Positions 26,643 through 36,254 of a stretch of 64,000 nucleotides of DNA are shown piece after piece (position 1 is the stretch's first letter; every line of letters starts with the position of its first letter). This DNA is from Actinomycetales bacterium SN12. Its GTDB lineage: Bacteria > Actinomycetota > Actinomycetes > Actinomycetales > Microbacteriaceae. The stretch covers positions 60,166 through 124,165 of the forward strand of contig PJCV01000008.1 of the NCBI GenBank assembly GCA_002837415.1, in the 5' to 3' direction. Under the pieces are notes generated by a model. That model did not search any database. It saw nothing but the letters and a program-made list of their open reading frames with translations, and was not told where the DNA came from. The position numbers and the translations under genes were made by a program.

Positions 26643-27636
26643 GCCTGGACGCCCCGGAGCGGGCAACAGCAAGAAGAAGGGTGCCAGCAAGGGCACCGGC
26701 GGCCTCGGGCGCAAGGCGCTCGAGGGTCGCGGCCCGACCCCCAAGGCCGAGGACCGCAGCTGGCACGTCGCCGGCAAGCGCAAGGCAGCTCAGGAGCGCT
26801 TCGCCGCAGCCGGCGGCAAGGGCAAGGTGAGCCAGAAGCCGCAGGGGCGCGACATGAACCGCCAGCAGCGCAGCAAGGCGTCCGACGACACCGAGACGGT
26901 CACCGGCCGCAACTCCGTGCTCGAGGCGCTGCGCACCAAGATCCCGGCGACGTCGTTCTACATCGCTCAGCGCGTCGAGATGGACGACCGCGTGAAGGAG
27001 ATGCTCTCGATCGCGCGCCACCGGGATATCCCCGTGCTCGAGGTCACCCGCCAGGAGCTCGACCGCATGGCCGGGTTCGACGGCGTGCACCAGGGCGTCG
27101 CGCTGAAGGTGCCGCCGTACGAGTACGCGCACCCGCAGGACCTCCTCGAGCAGGTCATCGATCGCGGCGAGACGCCGCTGTTCATCGCCCTCGACGGCAT
27201 CACGGACCCGCGCAATCTCGGAGCGATCATCCGCTCGACGGCCGCCTTCGGCGGCCACGGCATCATCCTGCCGCAGCGCCGCTCGGCGAGCGTCAACAGC
27301 GCCGCGTGGAAGACGAGCGCCGGCGCGGCGGCTCGTCTGCCCGTCGCGCTGGCCGCGAACCTCACCACGCTGCTGAAGGAGTTCAAGAAGCAGGGCGTGT
27401 TCGTGCTCGGCCTCGACGGCGGGGGAGATGTCGCGCTGCCCGCTCTCGAGCTGGCCGACCGTCCCGTGGTGATCGTGGTCGGATCCGAGGGCAAGGGGCT
27501 CTCGCGCCTGGTCACCGAGACGTGCGATCAGATCGTGTCGATCCCGATCTCATCCGCCACCGAGTCGCTGAACGCCGGCATCGCGGCATCCGTCGCGCTG
27601 TACCAGGTCTCGACGGTTCGCGCCGCCGCGGAATAG
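26635..27636 (+). CDS. rlmB: 23S rRNA (guanosine-2'-O)-methyltransferase RlmB
   Basis: 333-residue SpoU-type rRNA methyltransferase. A basic, Gly/Lys-rich disordered N-terminus (about 85 residues) precedes the substrate-binding domain (VTGRNSVLEALRTK) and the knotted SPOUT domain with ALDGITDPRNLGAIIRSTAAFG, VVGSEGKGLSRLV and IPISSATESLNAGIAASVALYQ. The ATG at 26635 lies inside the end of cysS; translation is probably coupled. It should methylate the G2251-equivalent of the peptidyl-transferase P loop. Confidence 0.95.
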   Translation: MVKPGRPGAGNSKKKGASKGTGGLGRKALEGRGPTPKAEDRSWHVAGKRKAAQERFAAAGGKGKVSQKPQGRDMNRQQRSKASDDTETVTGRNSVLEALRTKIPATSFYIAQRVEMDDRVKEMLSIARHRDIPVLEVTRQELDRMAGFDGVHQGVALKVPPYEYAHPQDLLEQVIDRGETPLFIALDGITDPRNLGAIIRSTAAFGGHGIILPQRRSASVNSAAWKTSAGAAARLPVALAANLTTLLKEFKKQGVFVLGLDGGGDVALPALELADRPVVIVVGSEGKGLSRLVTETCDQIVSIPISSATESLNAGIAASVALYQVSTVRAAAE

Positions 27637-27695
27637 CCTGCCCAGCGGCGGGAGTTGTACCCGACGAACCCGTTCGCGTATCGGAAGGAGCACAG

Positions 27696-28334
27696 ATGTC
27701 CCGCATCGTCGTCATCGGAGGAACCGGCTACGCCGGATCGCACATCACCCGCGAGGCGGTGAGCCGAGGGCACGAGGTGACGGTGATCTCCCGTCAGGAC
27801 CCGGAGGCACCCCTCGACGGTGCGCGGTACGTGCAGGGCTCGGTGCTCGACCTCGACGGCCTCGGCGACGTCTTCGATGGAGCGGATGCCGTCGTCTCGG
27901 CGCTCTCACCGCGCGGCGATATGGAGAACGAGGTCATCGGGGCGCTGCGCGGCCTGACCGAGAAGCTCGCCGGCACCCCGACCCGTCTGGGCGTCGTCGG
28001 CGGAGCCGGCGGCAGCCTGGTCGCACCGGGCGGACCGCGCCTGTTCGACCAGGGCTTCCCCGAGGAGTACAAGCACGAGGCGCAGGTGGGCATCGACTCG
28101 CTCGAGCTGCTGCAGCAGGCCGATGACCTGGAGTGGTTCTTCGTCCACCCCGCCGAGGTGTTCGGACCCTGGGCGGAGGGCGAGCGCACCGGCCGCTACC
28201 GCGACGGCGGCGACGTGCTGGTCCGGGACGCCGACGGCAACTCCACCATCTCGGGCGCGGACTTCGCCATCGCCGTCGTCGACGAGATCGAGCAGCCGAA
28301 GCACCGCCGCGGGCGGTTCACTGTCGGCTACTAG
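27696..28334 (+). CDS. NAD(P)-binding Rossmann protein (NmrA/SDR-like)
   Basis: 212-residue atypical short-chain dehydrogenase fold. The dinucleotide loop IGGTGYAGSHITREAVSRGH is at residues 8-27, then VVSALSPRG, VVGGAGGSLVAPGG and WFFVHPAEVFGPW. Related proteins (YwnB/NmrA-like) lack the classic YxxxK pair and are often redox sensors or reductases of unknown substrate. The ATG at 27696 follows GGAAGGAG. Its stop is two bases from that of the DUF4032 gene on the other strand. Confidence 0.85.
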   Translation: MSRIVVIGGTGYAGSHITREAVSRGHEVTVISRQDPEAPLDGARYVQGSVLDLDGLGDVFDGADAVVSALSPRGDMENEVIGALRGLTEKLAGTPTRLGVVGGAGGSLVAPGGPRLFDQGFPEEYKHEAQVGIDSLELLQQADDLEWFFVHPAEVFGPWAEGERTGRYRDGGDVLVRDADGNSTISGADFAIAVVDEIEQPKHRRGRFTVGY

Positions 28335-28336
28335 CG

Positions 28337-29641
28337 TCAGACGAGGTCGCGCCAGTCGATCGCGGCGGTGTCGTCCGAGACCTCGACCGAACCGGTATCC
28401 ACCGGGATGCCCATCGACTCGGTCGGCGGGCCCATGATCGTCGCCTCGTCGCGGCGGTGCCGCAGCACGTCGTTGATGTAGCTCGTCAGCACCTCGGCGA
28501 GCGGCACCGACCGCGACTGGGCCTGTGACAGGTACCAGCGGTGCTCGAGCACCTGGTGATACACCTCGGCCGGCTCGAGCTTGGCGCGCAGGTCGTAGGG
28601 GATGGCGCGCACGACCGGCTCGAACACTCGAGTCAGCCACTCGTGCGCGTACATCTCCTCCTCAGCCCATGCCTTGGTCGAGCGCACCCGGAACTCGTCC
28701 AGGTCGTTGAGCAGCCGGCGCGCCTGGTTCTCCTCGACGTCGAGACCGGTGAGGCGGATCAGCCGTCGCTGATGGTGTCCTGCATCGACCACCTTGGGCT
28801 GGATGCGCACGGTCGTGCCGTCTGCAGTGGTCTCCATCGACATCTCGTCGATGTCGAAGCCGAGCGCGTTCAGCTTCTCCACGCGCTCGGTGATGCGCCA
28901 CGTCTCTCCGGTGGAGAACGACTCCTCATCGGTGAGCGCCGCCCACAGCGAGCGGTACGACGAGACGATGCCGTCGGCGATCTCGAGCGCGTCCACACCG
29001 CGTTCCAGGCGGCCGCCGGCGGCGAGGTCCATGATCTCGCCGGCGATGTTCGTGCGCGCGAGGTCGAGGTCGTACGCGCGCTGCCCGTCGGTCAGCCCCT
29101 CCTCATGCAGCTCGCCGGTCTCGGCATCCACCAGATAGGCGGCGAAGGCGCCCGCGTCGCGACGGAACAGCGTGTTCGACAGCGACACGTCGCCCCAGTA
29201 GAAGCCCACGTTGTGCAGCCGCACGAGCAGCAGGGCGAGGGCGTCGACCAGGCGGGTGGCCGTGTCAGGGCGCAGCACCCGGGTGAACAGCGCGCGATAC
29301 GGCATCGAGAAGCGCAGATGCGAGGTCACGAGCGCCGCGGGCAGAGCCTTGCCGTCGTCATCCGTTCGTCCTGCGATCACCGCGACCCTGCTCACGCAGG
29401 GCACGTCGAGGCGGCCGAGGTTTCCGAGCATCTCGTACTCGCGCTGCGCCATCTCGGCCGTGGTCTCCTTGACCGCGACGACGCGCCCGGACAGATCCGC
29501 GAAGCGCACCAGGTGACGCGAGAGGCCCTTCGGCAGCGACACGATCCGCTCGGACGGCCACTTGCCGAGCGGGGTCGACCAGGGGAGGCTCAGCAGACCC
29601 GGGTCGATGGAGCTGGCGGTGATGCGCAGCGACTCCTGCAT
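28337..29641 (-). CDS. DUF4032 protein, kinase-like fold
   Basis: 434-residue protein of the DUF4032 family, with a lipopolysaccharide-kinase/RIO-like N-terminal part and the DUF4032 C-terminus. VVAVKETTAEMAQREYEML resembles a kinase ATP-lysine plus helix C, and GDVSLSNTLF resembles an HxDxxxxN catalytic loop with Gly for His; a later YLVDAETGEL could be the DFG-like Asp. Substrate unknown. GGAGG precedes the ATG. It lies downstream of the MsiK-type gene but a hairpin separates them. Confidence 0.75.
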   Translation of the reverse strand: MQESLRITASSIDPGLLSLPWSTPLGKWPSERIVSLPKGLSRHLVRFADLSGRVVAVKETTAEMAQREYEMLGNLGRLDVPCVSRVAVIAGRTDDDGKALPAALVTSHLRFSMPYRALFTRVLRPDTATRLVDALALLLVRLHNVGFYWGDVSLSNTLFRRDAGAFAAYLVDAETGELHEEGLTDGQRAYDLDLARTNIAGEIMDLAAGGRLERGVDALEIADGIVSSYRSLWAALTDEESFSTGETWRITERVEKLNALGFDIDEMSMETTADGTTVRIQPKVVDAGHHQRRLIRLTGLDVEENQARRLLNDLDEFRVRSTKAWAEEEMYAHEWLTRVFEPVVRAIPYDLRAKLEPAEVYHQVLEHRWYLSQAQSRSVPLAEVLTSYINDVLRHRRDEATIMGPPTESMGIPVDTGSVEVSDDTAAIDWRDLV

Positions 29642-29658
29642 GGTTCCTCCGAAAACAC

Positions 29659-29695
29659 CGCGGCGCGGGAGACCGAGAGGTCCGCCCGCGCCGCG
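29659..29695 (-). terminator. Terminator after the MsiK-type gene
   Basis: Perfect 11-bp stem CGCGGCGCGGG / CCCGCGCCGCG with a 15-base loop in the 66-base gap between two minus-strand genes. Confidence 0.7.
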
Positions 29696-29707
29696 TGTGC
29701 TGATTCG

Positions 29708-30811
<1,104 letters not shown>

Positions 30812-30911
30812 GATTTCTCCTTCACCGGCAGGTACGTGCCGGACGATCCTTCGTGATGGAAGCGGCGGACGCTGCCCGCCGTGACCCGCCATCGGGTCGG
30901 GATCAGTATGG
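30812..30911 (-). promoter_or_regulatory. Promoter and structured leader of the MsiK-type gene
   Basis: A CATACT box about 95 bases upstream would give a leader of roughly 85-90 bases. The leader holds CCGGCA-cgtacc-TGCCGG just before the ribosome-binding site and a G/C-rich fold further 5'. A conserved msiK RNA motif is known upstream of actinobacterial msiK genes; identity with it is not verified. Confidence 0.45.
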
Positions 30912-31023
30912 CACGGCGGGGCGCGTCTGGGTATTTCTCAGGCTGCCTCGTTAGCATCGAATCCGGCGCCGCAGTCTCCGCGGCCGCGGGATCACCCGTC
31001 CCACCCGATCTTCAAGAGGAACG

Positions 31024-31977
31024 ATGTCGAGCGACGAAACGCCGAACGTCCCCGCCGCTCGCCATTCGCGCGAAGCGGTGCGGGAGAAGGCACAGTTGGT
31101 GCACGCCCAGCAGTCGCGGGCGCGACTGATGCGGCGGCTCATCATCACTCTCGTGGCGATCCTCGCCGTCGGCTCGATCGGCGCGGCCGTGGCCTACGCG
31201 GTCAGCTCGTCGATCTCGAAGCCGCAGCTCAGCCCGACCGGGATGTCGGACGACGGCGTCACGGTGAGTCAGATCTCGGCGGCTCCCTCCGCGACAGCGG
31301 CGACCCCGGCGCCGTCTGAGGGCGCGTCGGAGACCGGCGAGAGCGCCACCCCGACCCCGGATCCGTCGGCCACGCCCGGCGCGAAGGCCACCGAGATCCA
31401 CATCTACGTCGATTACCTCTCGGCAGGAGCCGCGGAATTCGAGCGGGCCAATGCCCGTCAGCTCGCCGGCTGGATCTCGGAGGGCGCGGTCACCGTGACC
31501 TACCACCCGGTCGCTCTGCTGACCGCCAGCTCCAACGGCACGAAGTACTCCCTGCGCGCCGCTGCCGCCGCCGCATGCGTCGCCACCTACGCGCCGAACA
31601 GCTTCTACGACTACAACCACGAGCTGCTCGCCAACCAGCCCGAGCCCAACACCGACGGCCGCAGCGACGCCGACCTGGCCGACCTCGCGGTCGCCGTCGG
31701 AGTGTCGGATGCCAAGAAGGTGCGCTCGTGCATCGAGAAGCAGGACTTCGTGTCGTGGGCGAAGGATGCCACCGACCGCGCGCTCGAGGGTCCGCTGCCC
31801 GGCTCCGATGGCCTGAAGCTGAACAACGAAGCGCTGATCCTCGTCGGCGGCAAGTCGTACGTCGGCGCGCTGAACGACCCGGCCGAGTTCTCGCAGTTCG
31901 TGCTCACCATCGCGAGCGACGAGTACTTCGGCTCCACGAAGCCCACCCCGACCCCGACTGCCACGCCGGCGTCCTGA
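31024..31977 (+). CDS. DsbA-family thioredoxin-fold protein lacking the CXXC motif
   Basis: 317-residue membrane-anchored protein. A basic cytoplasmic N-terminus with a coiled-coil-like segment leads to one membrane helix (about 38-61) and a Ser/Thr/Pro linker. The outer domain is of DsbA/Thioredoxin_4 type: IHIYVDYLSAGAAEFE, WISEGAVTVTYHPVALL, a helical insertion, and ALILVGGKSYVGALNDP near the cis-Pro region. At the active-site position, where relatives have CPYC, residues 133-136 read SAGA, so thiol redox chemistry is not possible there. It probably acts as a binding or structural protein. AGAGG precedes the ATG. tRNA-Thr follows. Confidence 0.85.
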   Translation: MSSDETPNVPAARHSREAVREKAQLVHAQQSRARLMRRLIITLVAILAVGSIGAAVAYAVSSSISKPQLSPTGMSDDGVTVSQISAAPSATAATPAPSEGASETGESATPTPDPSATPGAKATEIHIYVDYLSAGAAEFERANARQLAGWISEGAVTVTYHPVALLTASSNGTKYSLRAAAAAACVATYAPNSFYDYNHELLANQPEPNTDGRSDADLADLAVAVGVSDAKKVRSCIEKQDFVSWAKDATDRALEGPLPGSDGLKLNNEALILVGGKSYVGALNDPAEFSQFVLTIASDEYFGSTKPTPTPTATPAS

Positions 31978-32019
31978 CCCGGCTGACCCGCGCGCCGTCG
32001 CTATGCTTGATGACGGTCC

Positions 32020-32095
32020 GCCGACTTGGCGCAATTGGTAGCGCACCGTACTTGTAATACGGGGGTTACGGGTTCGAGTCCCGTAGTCGGCTCCA
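32020..32095 (+). tRNA. tRNA-Thr (anticodon TGT)
   Basis: Acceptor stem GCCGACT / AGTCGGC, anticodon arm CCGTA-CTTGTAA-TACGG with anticodon TGT, T loop TTCGAGT, and an encoded CCA end. A TATGCT box lies 12 bases upstream (32002-32007). Confidence 0.95.
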
Positions 32096-32098
32096 CCC

Positions 32099-32135
32099 AC
32101 GAGGCACGTGCACCCGAGAGGGGCGCGTGCCTCGT
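32099..32135. terminator. Terminator after tRNA-Thr
   Basis: Perfect 10-bp stem ACGAGGCACG / CGTGCCTCGT around a 17-base loop, between tRNA-Thr and the SRAP gene on the other strand. Confidence 0.7.
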
Positions 32136-32140
32136 TCTGG

Positions 32141-32794
32141 TCAGAAGAGGGTCTGGGCGCCCTTGTCGTCGTCGCGTGGCACGGCGGCGACCCGCTCGTC
32201 GAGACCGGCAGCGGCGAGCAGAGCCTCGTCGATGAGCTCGCGGGTGGGGTCGCCGTGCAGCCAGTCGTCCGCGAACGCGGTCGGGATCAGCACGGGCATC
32301 CGGTCGTGGATGTTCGCCAGGTGCGGGGGAGCAGGGCGCATCACGATGGAGTAGCAGGTGATCCACTCGCCGTCGGGCGTGCGGCCGCGCTGGGTGACGG
32401 CGGCCATTCCGAACAGCACCCCGCGACCGAGACCGAACTCGTGCCACACCCGATCGGGCTTCTGCATCTCGTACCAGCCTGTGGCGGGTACGAGGCCCCG
32501 CGTGCGCAGCGAGCCGGGGCGATCCTGCAGACGTTCGGATCGGGTGTTGATCGAGGGGAACCTCGCCGGCTGCCCGTCGACGAGGAAGCCCCACCATGCG
32601 GGCTCGAGTGCGGCGTCGCCGTCAGTGGTCGTCACCAGGGGATTGAGATTGCGCAGGTTCTTCCCCGTCGGACGCAGCGTCTCACCGGCGTTGCGCTCGG
32701 CCCACGTCCGCAGCCCGTCGAGCACCGCGTCGTCGGCCTCGGCCAGCAGCTCGACGTCGGTGAAACGGGGATCCAGTCCGTAGCTCGCGCACAT
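32141..32794 (-). CDS. SRAP/YedK-family abasic-site protein (HMCES-like)
   Basis: 217-residue SOS-response-associated protein that covalently shields abasic sites in single-stranded DNA. The catalytic Cys is residue 2 (MCASYG), exposed after Met removal; SINTRSE carries the conserved Asn (about 82), PATGWYEM the Glu (about 109) and IHDRMPV the His (about 162). The N-terminus reads MCASY rather than the usual MCGRY. A TAGCCT box lies six bases before the ATG, so it is leaderless, which fixes Cys at position 2. Confidence 0.92.
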   Translation of the reverse strand: MCASYGLDPRFTDVELLAEADDAVLDGLRTWAERNAGETLRPTGKNLRNLNPLVTTTDGDAALEPAWWGFLVDGQPARFPSINTRSERLQDRPGSLRTRGLVPATGWYEMQKPDRVWHEFGLGRGVLFGMAAVTQRGRTPDGEWITCYSIVMRPAPPHLANIHDRMPVLIPTAFADDWLHGDPTRELIDEALLAAAGLDERVAAVPRDDDKGAQTLF

Positions 32795-32880
32795 GCTGAC
32801 AGGCTAGCCGCGGGCGCCGACATGATGAAGGGGCTGGCGGGAGCGCCGAGCGATGCCCCGGGCCGGGTAGCCTGGAGCGA

Positions 32881-33816
32881 GTGACGCCCACCCGACCGCT
32901 GCCCGCCTGGATCGCCCTCGGCGGCGCTGTCGCGATCGGGGCCATGACGGCCATCCAGGCCAGGATCAACGGCGTCCTCGGTGTCCGCATCGACGACGGC
33001 ATCGTCGCCGGTCTGGTCTCGTTCTCGGTCGGGCTCGTCTTCCTCATCGTGGTGATCCTCGCGCTGCCGTCCGGCCGCGCCGGCCTCGGACGTCTGCTCA
33101 CCGGCATCCGCTCCCGCTCCATTCCCCTCTGGATGCTTCTCGGCGGCACCTGCGGCGCTCTCACGGTCACCACGCAGGGACTCGTCGCGGGCGTGCTGGG
33201 AGTCTCGCTGTTCACCGTGGGCGTGGTGGCGGGTCAGACGCTGCACGGCCTGCTGCTGGACCGCATCGGCGTCGGGCCGTCGGGGATCGTCGCCGTCACC
33301 CCTGGGCGGGTGATCGGCGGTGCGCTCGCCCTCGCCGCCGTCGGCATCTCGCTGGGCGGCGACGTGCTCGCGACCGCACCACTGTGGCTGCTGCTGCTTC
33401 CGTTCGCCGCGGGTGCGGGCATCGCCTGGCAGGCTGCGGCGAACGGCCGCCTCGCGCGGCGGGTCGCGTCGCCGCTGACGGCGACGCTCATGAGCTTCAT
33501 CGCCGGCACCGTGGTGCTGCTGGCCGGTGCTGCGGTCAGCGTCTCGATCAGAGGGATGCCCGATTCGCTTCCGGCCGAGCCCTGGCTGTACCTGGGCGGC
33601 CTGCTCGGGTTCGCCTACATCCTGCTCGGCGCCTGGCTGGTGCCCTACACCGGCGTGCTGCTGCTCGGGCTCGGCAGCGTGCTCGGGCAGCTGGTGGCGT
33701 CGGTGGTGATCGATGTGGTCTGGCCGGTCGACCGCGGTCCCGCGCTGTGGCAGCTCGCGGCGATGCTCGTCGTCGCGGGGGCGTCGGTCGTCGTCGCGCT
33801 GCCGCGGCGGCGCTGA
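32881..33816 (+). CDS. YdcZ-type (DUF606) DMT-family transporter
   Basis: 311-residue integral membrane protein with about ten hydrophobic helices in two homologous halves, each starting with a G-A-x-x-A-x-Q-A/x-x-N-G-type segment (AIGAMTAIQARINGVLG and GIAWQAAANGRLARRV). This duplicated DUF606 architecture belongs to the drug/metabolite transporter superfamily; substrates are mostly unknown. A TAGCCT box seven bases before the GTG supports the start. Convergent with the nitroreductase gene with one base between stops. Confidence 0.85.
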   Translation: MTPTRPLPAWIALGGAVAIGAMTAIQARINGVLGVRIDDGIVAGLVSFSVGLVFLIVVILALPSGRAGLGRLLTGIRSRSIPLWMLLGGTCGALTVTTQGLVAGVLGVSLFTVGVVAGQTLHGLLLDRIGVGPSGIVAVTPGRVIGGALALAAVGISLGGDVLATAPLWLLLLPFAAGAGIAWQAAANGRLARRVASPLTATLMSFIAGTVVLLAGAAVSVSIRGMPDSLPAEPWLYLGGLLGFAYILLGAWLVPYTGVLLLGLGSVLGQLVASVVIDVVWPVDRGPALWQLAAMLVVAGASVVVALPRRR

Positions 33817-33817
33817 C

Positions 33818-34435
33818 TCAGCGCCTCTTCCCGTCCTTCTTCTTCTTCGCCTTTTTCGGCTTCTCGTCGTACTGAAGCTGCTCCTCGCACGTCGCCGACG
33901 CCGCAGGCATCGCGGTGAGCAGCGAGTCGGCATCCACCGGCCTGCGTCGACCCGCGTCCTTGCCCTCCGGCTTGCCGCCGACATAGAGCCAGCCGAGCAG
34001 CTCCTCGTTCTTCTTCAGCCCGTGCGCCTTCGCGACGGCCTTCGAGCGGGTGAGACCGCCGGTGCGCCAGATGACGCCCCAGCCCGCCTCATCCAGCAGA
34101 AGGCTGAGGACGTGGGCGACGCCGGAGGCCACCGCCTCCTGTTCCCACCGCGGCACCTTGTCGCTCTTGCGATACGAGGCGACGATCGCGATCAGCAGCG
34201 AGGCGCGCAGCGGCTTGCTGGACGGCTTGTCGTCTCCGTCCGCCTTCGCCAGCGCCGCTCCCAGCGCGAGGCGATCATCGCCGCGCAGCTCGATCAGCCG
34301 CCACGGGCGAAGCGAGCAGTGGTCGGCCACGCGCCCGGCCGCTTCTATCAGCGGCAGCAGCTGCTCGCGGGTAGGAGCGTCTTCGGTCACACGCGACCAC
34401 GATGCACGGCGCCGAACGGCGTCGAGCGCGCTCAC
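33818..34435 (-). CDS. Nitroreductase-family protein
   Basis: 205-residue FMN-dependent nitroreductase-like protein. CSLRPWRLIEL near the N-terminus matches the S-x-x-P-W-R-F FMN-contact block, followed by the LLIAIVASY strand, an EQEAVASGVAHVLSLLLDEAGWGVIWRTG helix region and LLGWLYVGGKP. A Lys-rich tail (KKAKKKKDGKRR) ends it. The GTG at 34435 overlaps the msrB stop (GTGA), so longer in-frame starts inside msrB are rejected. Substrate unknown; linkage to msrB suggests a redox-stress role. Confidence 0.85.
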   Translation of the reverse strand: MSALDAVRRRASWSRVTEDAPTREQLLPLIEAAGRVADHCSLRPWRLIELRGDDRLALGAALAKADGDDKPSSKPLRASLLIAIVASYRKSDKVPRWEQEAVASGVAHVLSLLLDEAGWGVIWRTGGLTRSKAVAKAHGLKKNEELLGWLYVGGKPEGKDAGRRRPVDADSLLTAMPAASATCEEQLQYDEKPKKAKKKKDGKRR

Positions 34436-34836
34436 GACTGGTCGGGTGTGAACGACAGCGCTACGGAGTTCATGCAGTAGCGGTCGCCGGTGGGAGTGCC
34501 GAAGCCATCGGGGAAGACGTGTCCGAGGTGCGATCCGCATGCGGCGCAGCGCACCTCGGTGCGCACCATGCCGAGCGAGGTGTCCTCGATGAGCTGCACC
34601 GCCTCCGGGCGCACCGACTCGTAGAAGCTCGGCCAGCCGCATCCCGAATCGAACTTCGTGCCGCTGCGGAACAGCTCCGCACCGCACGCGCCGCAGGTGT
34701 AGAGCCCTGCGCGCTCCTCATCGAGCAGCTCTCCCGTCCAGGGGCGCTCCGTCGCCGCCGTGCGCAGCACCGCGTACTGCTCGTCGCCGAGCTCGGCGCG
34801 CCACTCTGCATCCGTCTTGTTCACGCTGTAACCCAT
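34432..34836 (-). CDS. msrB: Methionine-R-sulfoxide reductase MsrB
   Basis: 134-residue enzyme that repairs methionine-R-sulfoxide. Two CxxC zinc pairs are visible (CGAC, CAAC), the catalytic Cys lies in RYCMNSVALSF, and GTKFDSGCGWPSFYE contains the fold and resolving region. Length is typical of single-domain MsrB. GAGAAT lies six bases before the ATG at 34836, so the mRNA is probably leaderless, which excludes the long in-frame upstream extension. Overlaps the nitroreductase gene. Confidence 0.96.
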   Translation of the reverse strand: MGYSVNKTDAEWRAELGDEQYAVLRTAATERPWTGELLDEERAGLYTCGACGAELFRSGTKFDSGCGWPSFYESVRPEAVQLIEDTSLGMVRTEVRCAACGSHLGHVFPDGFGTPTGDRYCMNSVALSFTPDQS

Positions 34837-34917
34837 GCGTCCATTCTCTCGCTTCCGCGGCTGGTGCGGGCCGCGGAAGCGAGGCGGGCATCGGCCGGCC
34901 GCTGGAACAATGGGAGC

Positions 34918-35910
34918 ATGACGGATGCTGTCGCCGAGCGCTACGACCGCTTCGCCCGCGAGGAGGCGCCCGGACGCAGCGAGGTGTACGCCGAGTGGGC
35001 GGCGGGCGTCGCGACGGATGACGACGTGCAGGCCGTGCTCGAGCGGCTGACCCCGCAGCAGCGGCAGCCGCCGCTCGTGTTCGCCGTGTCCCGCCTTCTC
35101 GGCGCCCCGGTGGGCGGATATCGACGGTGGCGCGAGTTCGTGCTCGCGCACGCCGACGAGCTGGTCGCGGAATGCACTCGCCGCGGTGTGCAGATCAATG
35201 AACCGCTTCGGCTGGCGGCCCTGCTGCCCGCGCTCAGCCTCATCGAGGGTCCGATCGCGCTGCTCGAGCTGGGCGCCGCGGCGGGTCTGTGCCTGTATCC
35301 CGACCGGTTCTCGTTCCGCATCGACGGCCCCGATGGCATCCTGCGGCGCCGACTCGACCCGCCCGACGGCCCGTCTCCCGTGCTCCTGACCAGCACCGTG
35401 TCGGGGGAGCTGCCAGACCTGCGCCTGCCCGAGGTGATCTGGCGGGCGGGGATCGACCTCGACCCGATCGACGTGCGTGCGCCCGCCGATCGCGCGTGGC
35501 TCGAGTCGCTCATCTGGCCGGGCGAGCACGAGCGAAGCGAGCGTATCGCCCACGCGATGGGCGTCGTCGCAGCCGACCCGCCGCTGCTGCGCGCGGGCGA
35601 CGCGATCGAGCAGCTCGAGACGATGGCCGAGGCAGCCCCGGCCGAGGCGACACTGGTCGTCACCACCCCGGGCATGCTGGTCTACCTGCCCCGACCGAGG
35701 CGTGCCGAGCTCATCGACCGCATCCGCGCGCTCGATGCGCGCTGGATCACGATCGACCCGCCTGCGCTGCATGACGCCTGGCGACCGGCGATCGATCCGG
35801 CCGCCTTCCGCGGCTTCGCGGTCGCGCTCGACGGTCGGGTGGTGGCGGATGCCGATCCGCTCGGCCGCTGGTGGGAGTGGCGCGCGGGGATCGGACCGGA
35901 TGCCGCATAG
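34918..35910 (+). CDS. DUF2332 protein
   Basis: 330-residue protein of the DUF2332 family. Features include YDRFAREEAPGRSEVYAEWAAGVATDDDV, LLELGAAAGLCLYPDRFSF, which resembles a methyltransferase glycine loop, and a tract VIWRAGIDLDPIDV typical of the family. Biochemical function is unknown. The ATG at 34918 is preceded by AACAAT at six bases; the frame is open upstream, across the msrB gene, which is not coding in that frame. The DUF3263 gene follows within ten bases. Confidence 0.8.
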   Translation: MTDAVAERYDRFAREEAPGRSEVYAEWAAGVATDDDVQAVLERLTPQQRQPPLVFAVSRLLGAPVGGYRRWREFVLAHADELVAECTRRGVQINEPLRLAALLPALSLIEGPIALLELGAAAGLCLYPDRFSFRIDGPDGILRRRLDPPDGPSPVLLTSTVSGELPDLRLPEVIWRAGIDLDPIDVRAPADRAWLESLIWPGEHERSERIAHAMGVVAADPPLLRAGDAIEQLETMAEAAPAEATLVVTTPGMLVYLPRPRRAELIDRIRALDARWITIDPPALHDAWRPAIDPAAFRGFAVALDGRVVADADPLGRWWEWRAGIGPDAA

Positions 35911-35919
35911 CCTGAGCAC

Positions 35920-36177
35920 ATGCTCGGTGAACTCTCCGATCGCGATCGCGCGATCCTGACGCTGGAGGCGGCCTGGCCGCGTCATGGCGGCATGAAGGAG
36001 GAGACCATCCGCGCCCAGCTGGGCATGAGCCCGGCACGCTACTACCAGCTGCTGGGGCGGCTGATCGAGACCGAGGCGGCGCTGGACTTCGACCCGCTGC
36101 TCGTTCGCCGCCTGCGGCGCCTCCGCGACGCGAGGGCGGGGCAGCGCACCGCGCGCATGCGCGGATTCGTGGGCTGA
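35920..36177 (+). CDS. DUF3263 protein
   Basis: 85-residue actinobacterial protein of the DUF3263 family, with a helix-turn-helix-like pattern: LSDRDRAILTLEAAW, then MKEETIRAQLGMSPARYYQLLGRLIE, then an Arg-rich tail. The fold suggests DNA binding. TAGCCT lies six bases before the ATG. It precedes the LytR_C protein, as Rv0430 precedes Rv0431 in M. tuberculosis. Confidence 0.85.
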   Translation: MLGELSDRDRAILTLEAAWPRHGGMKEETIRAQLGMSPARYYQLLGRLIETEAALDFDPLLVRRLRRLRDARAGQRTARMRGFVG

Positions 36178-36254
36178 CGCGACGCCTCTCGCGGGCTTCC
36201 GTTCCACGTGCGGCTCCGTGCGGACTCACGGCAGCCGCCCGCTAGCATCGAGGG

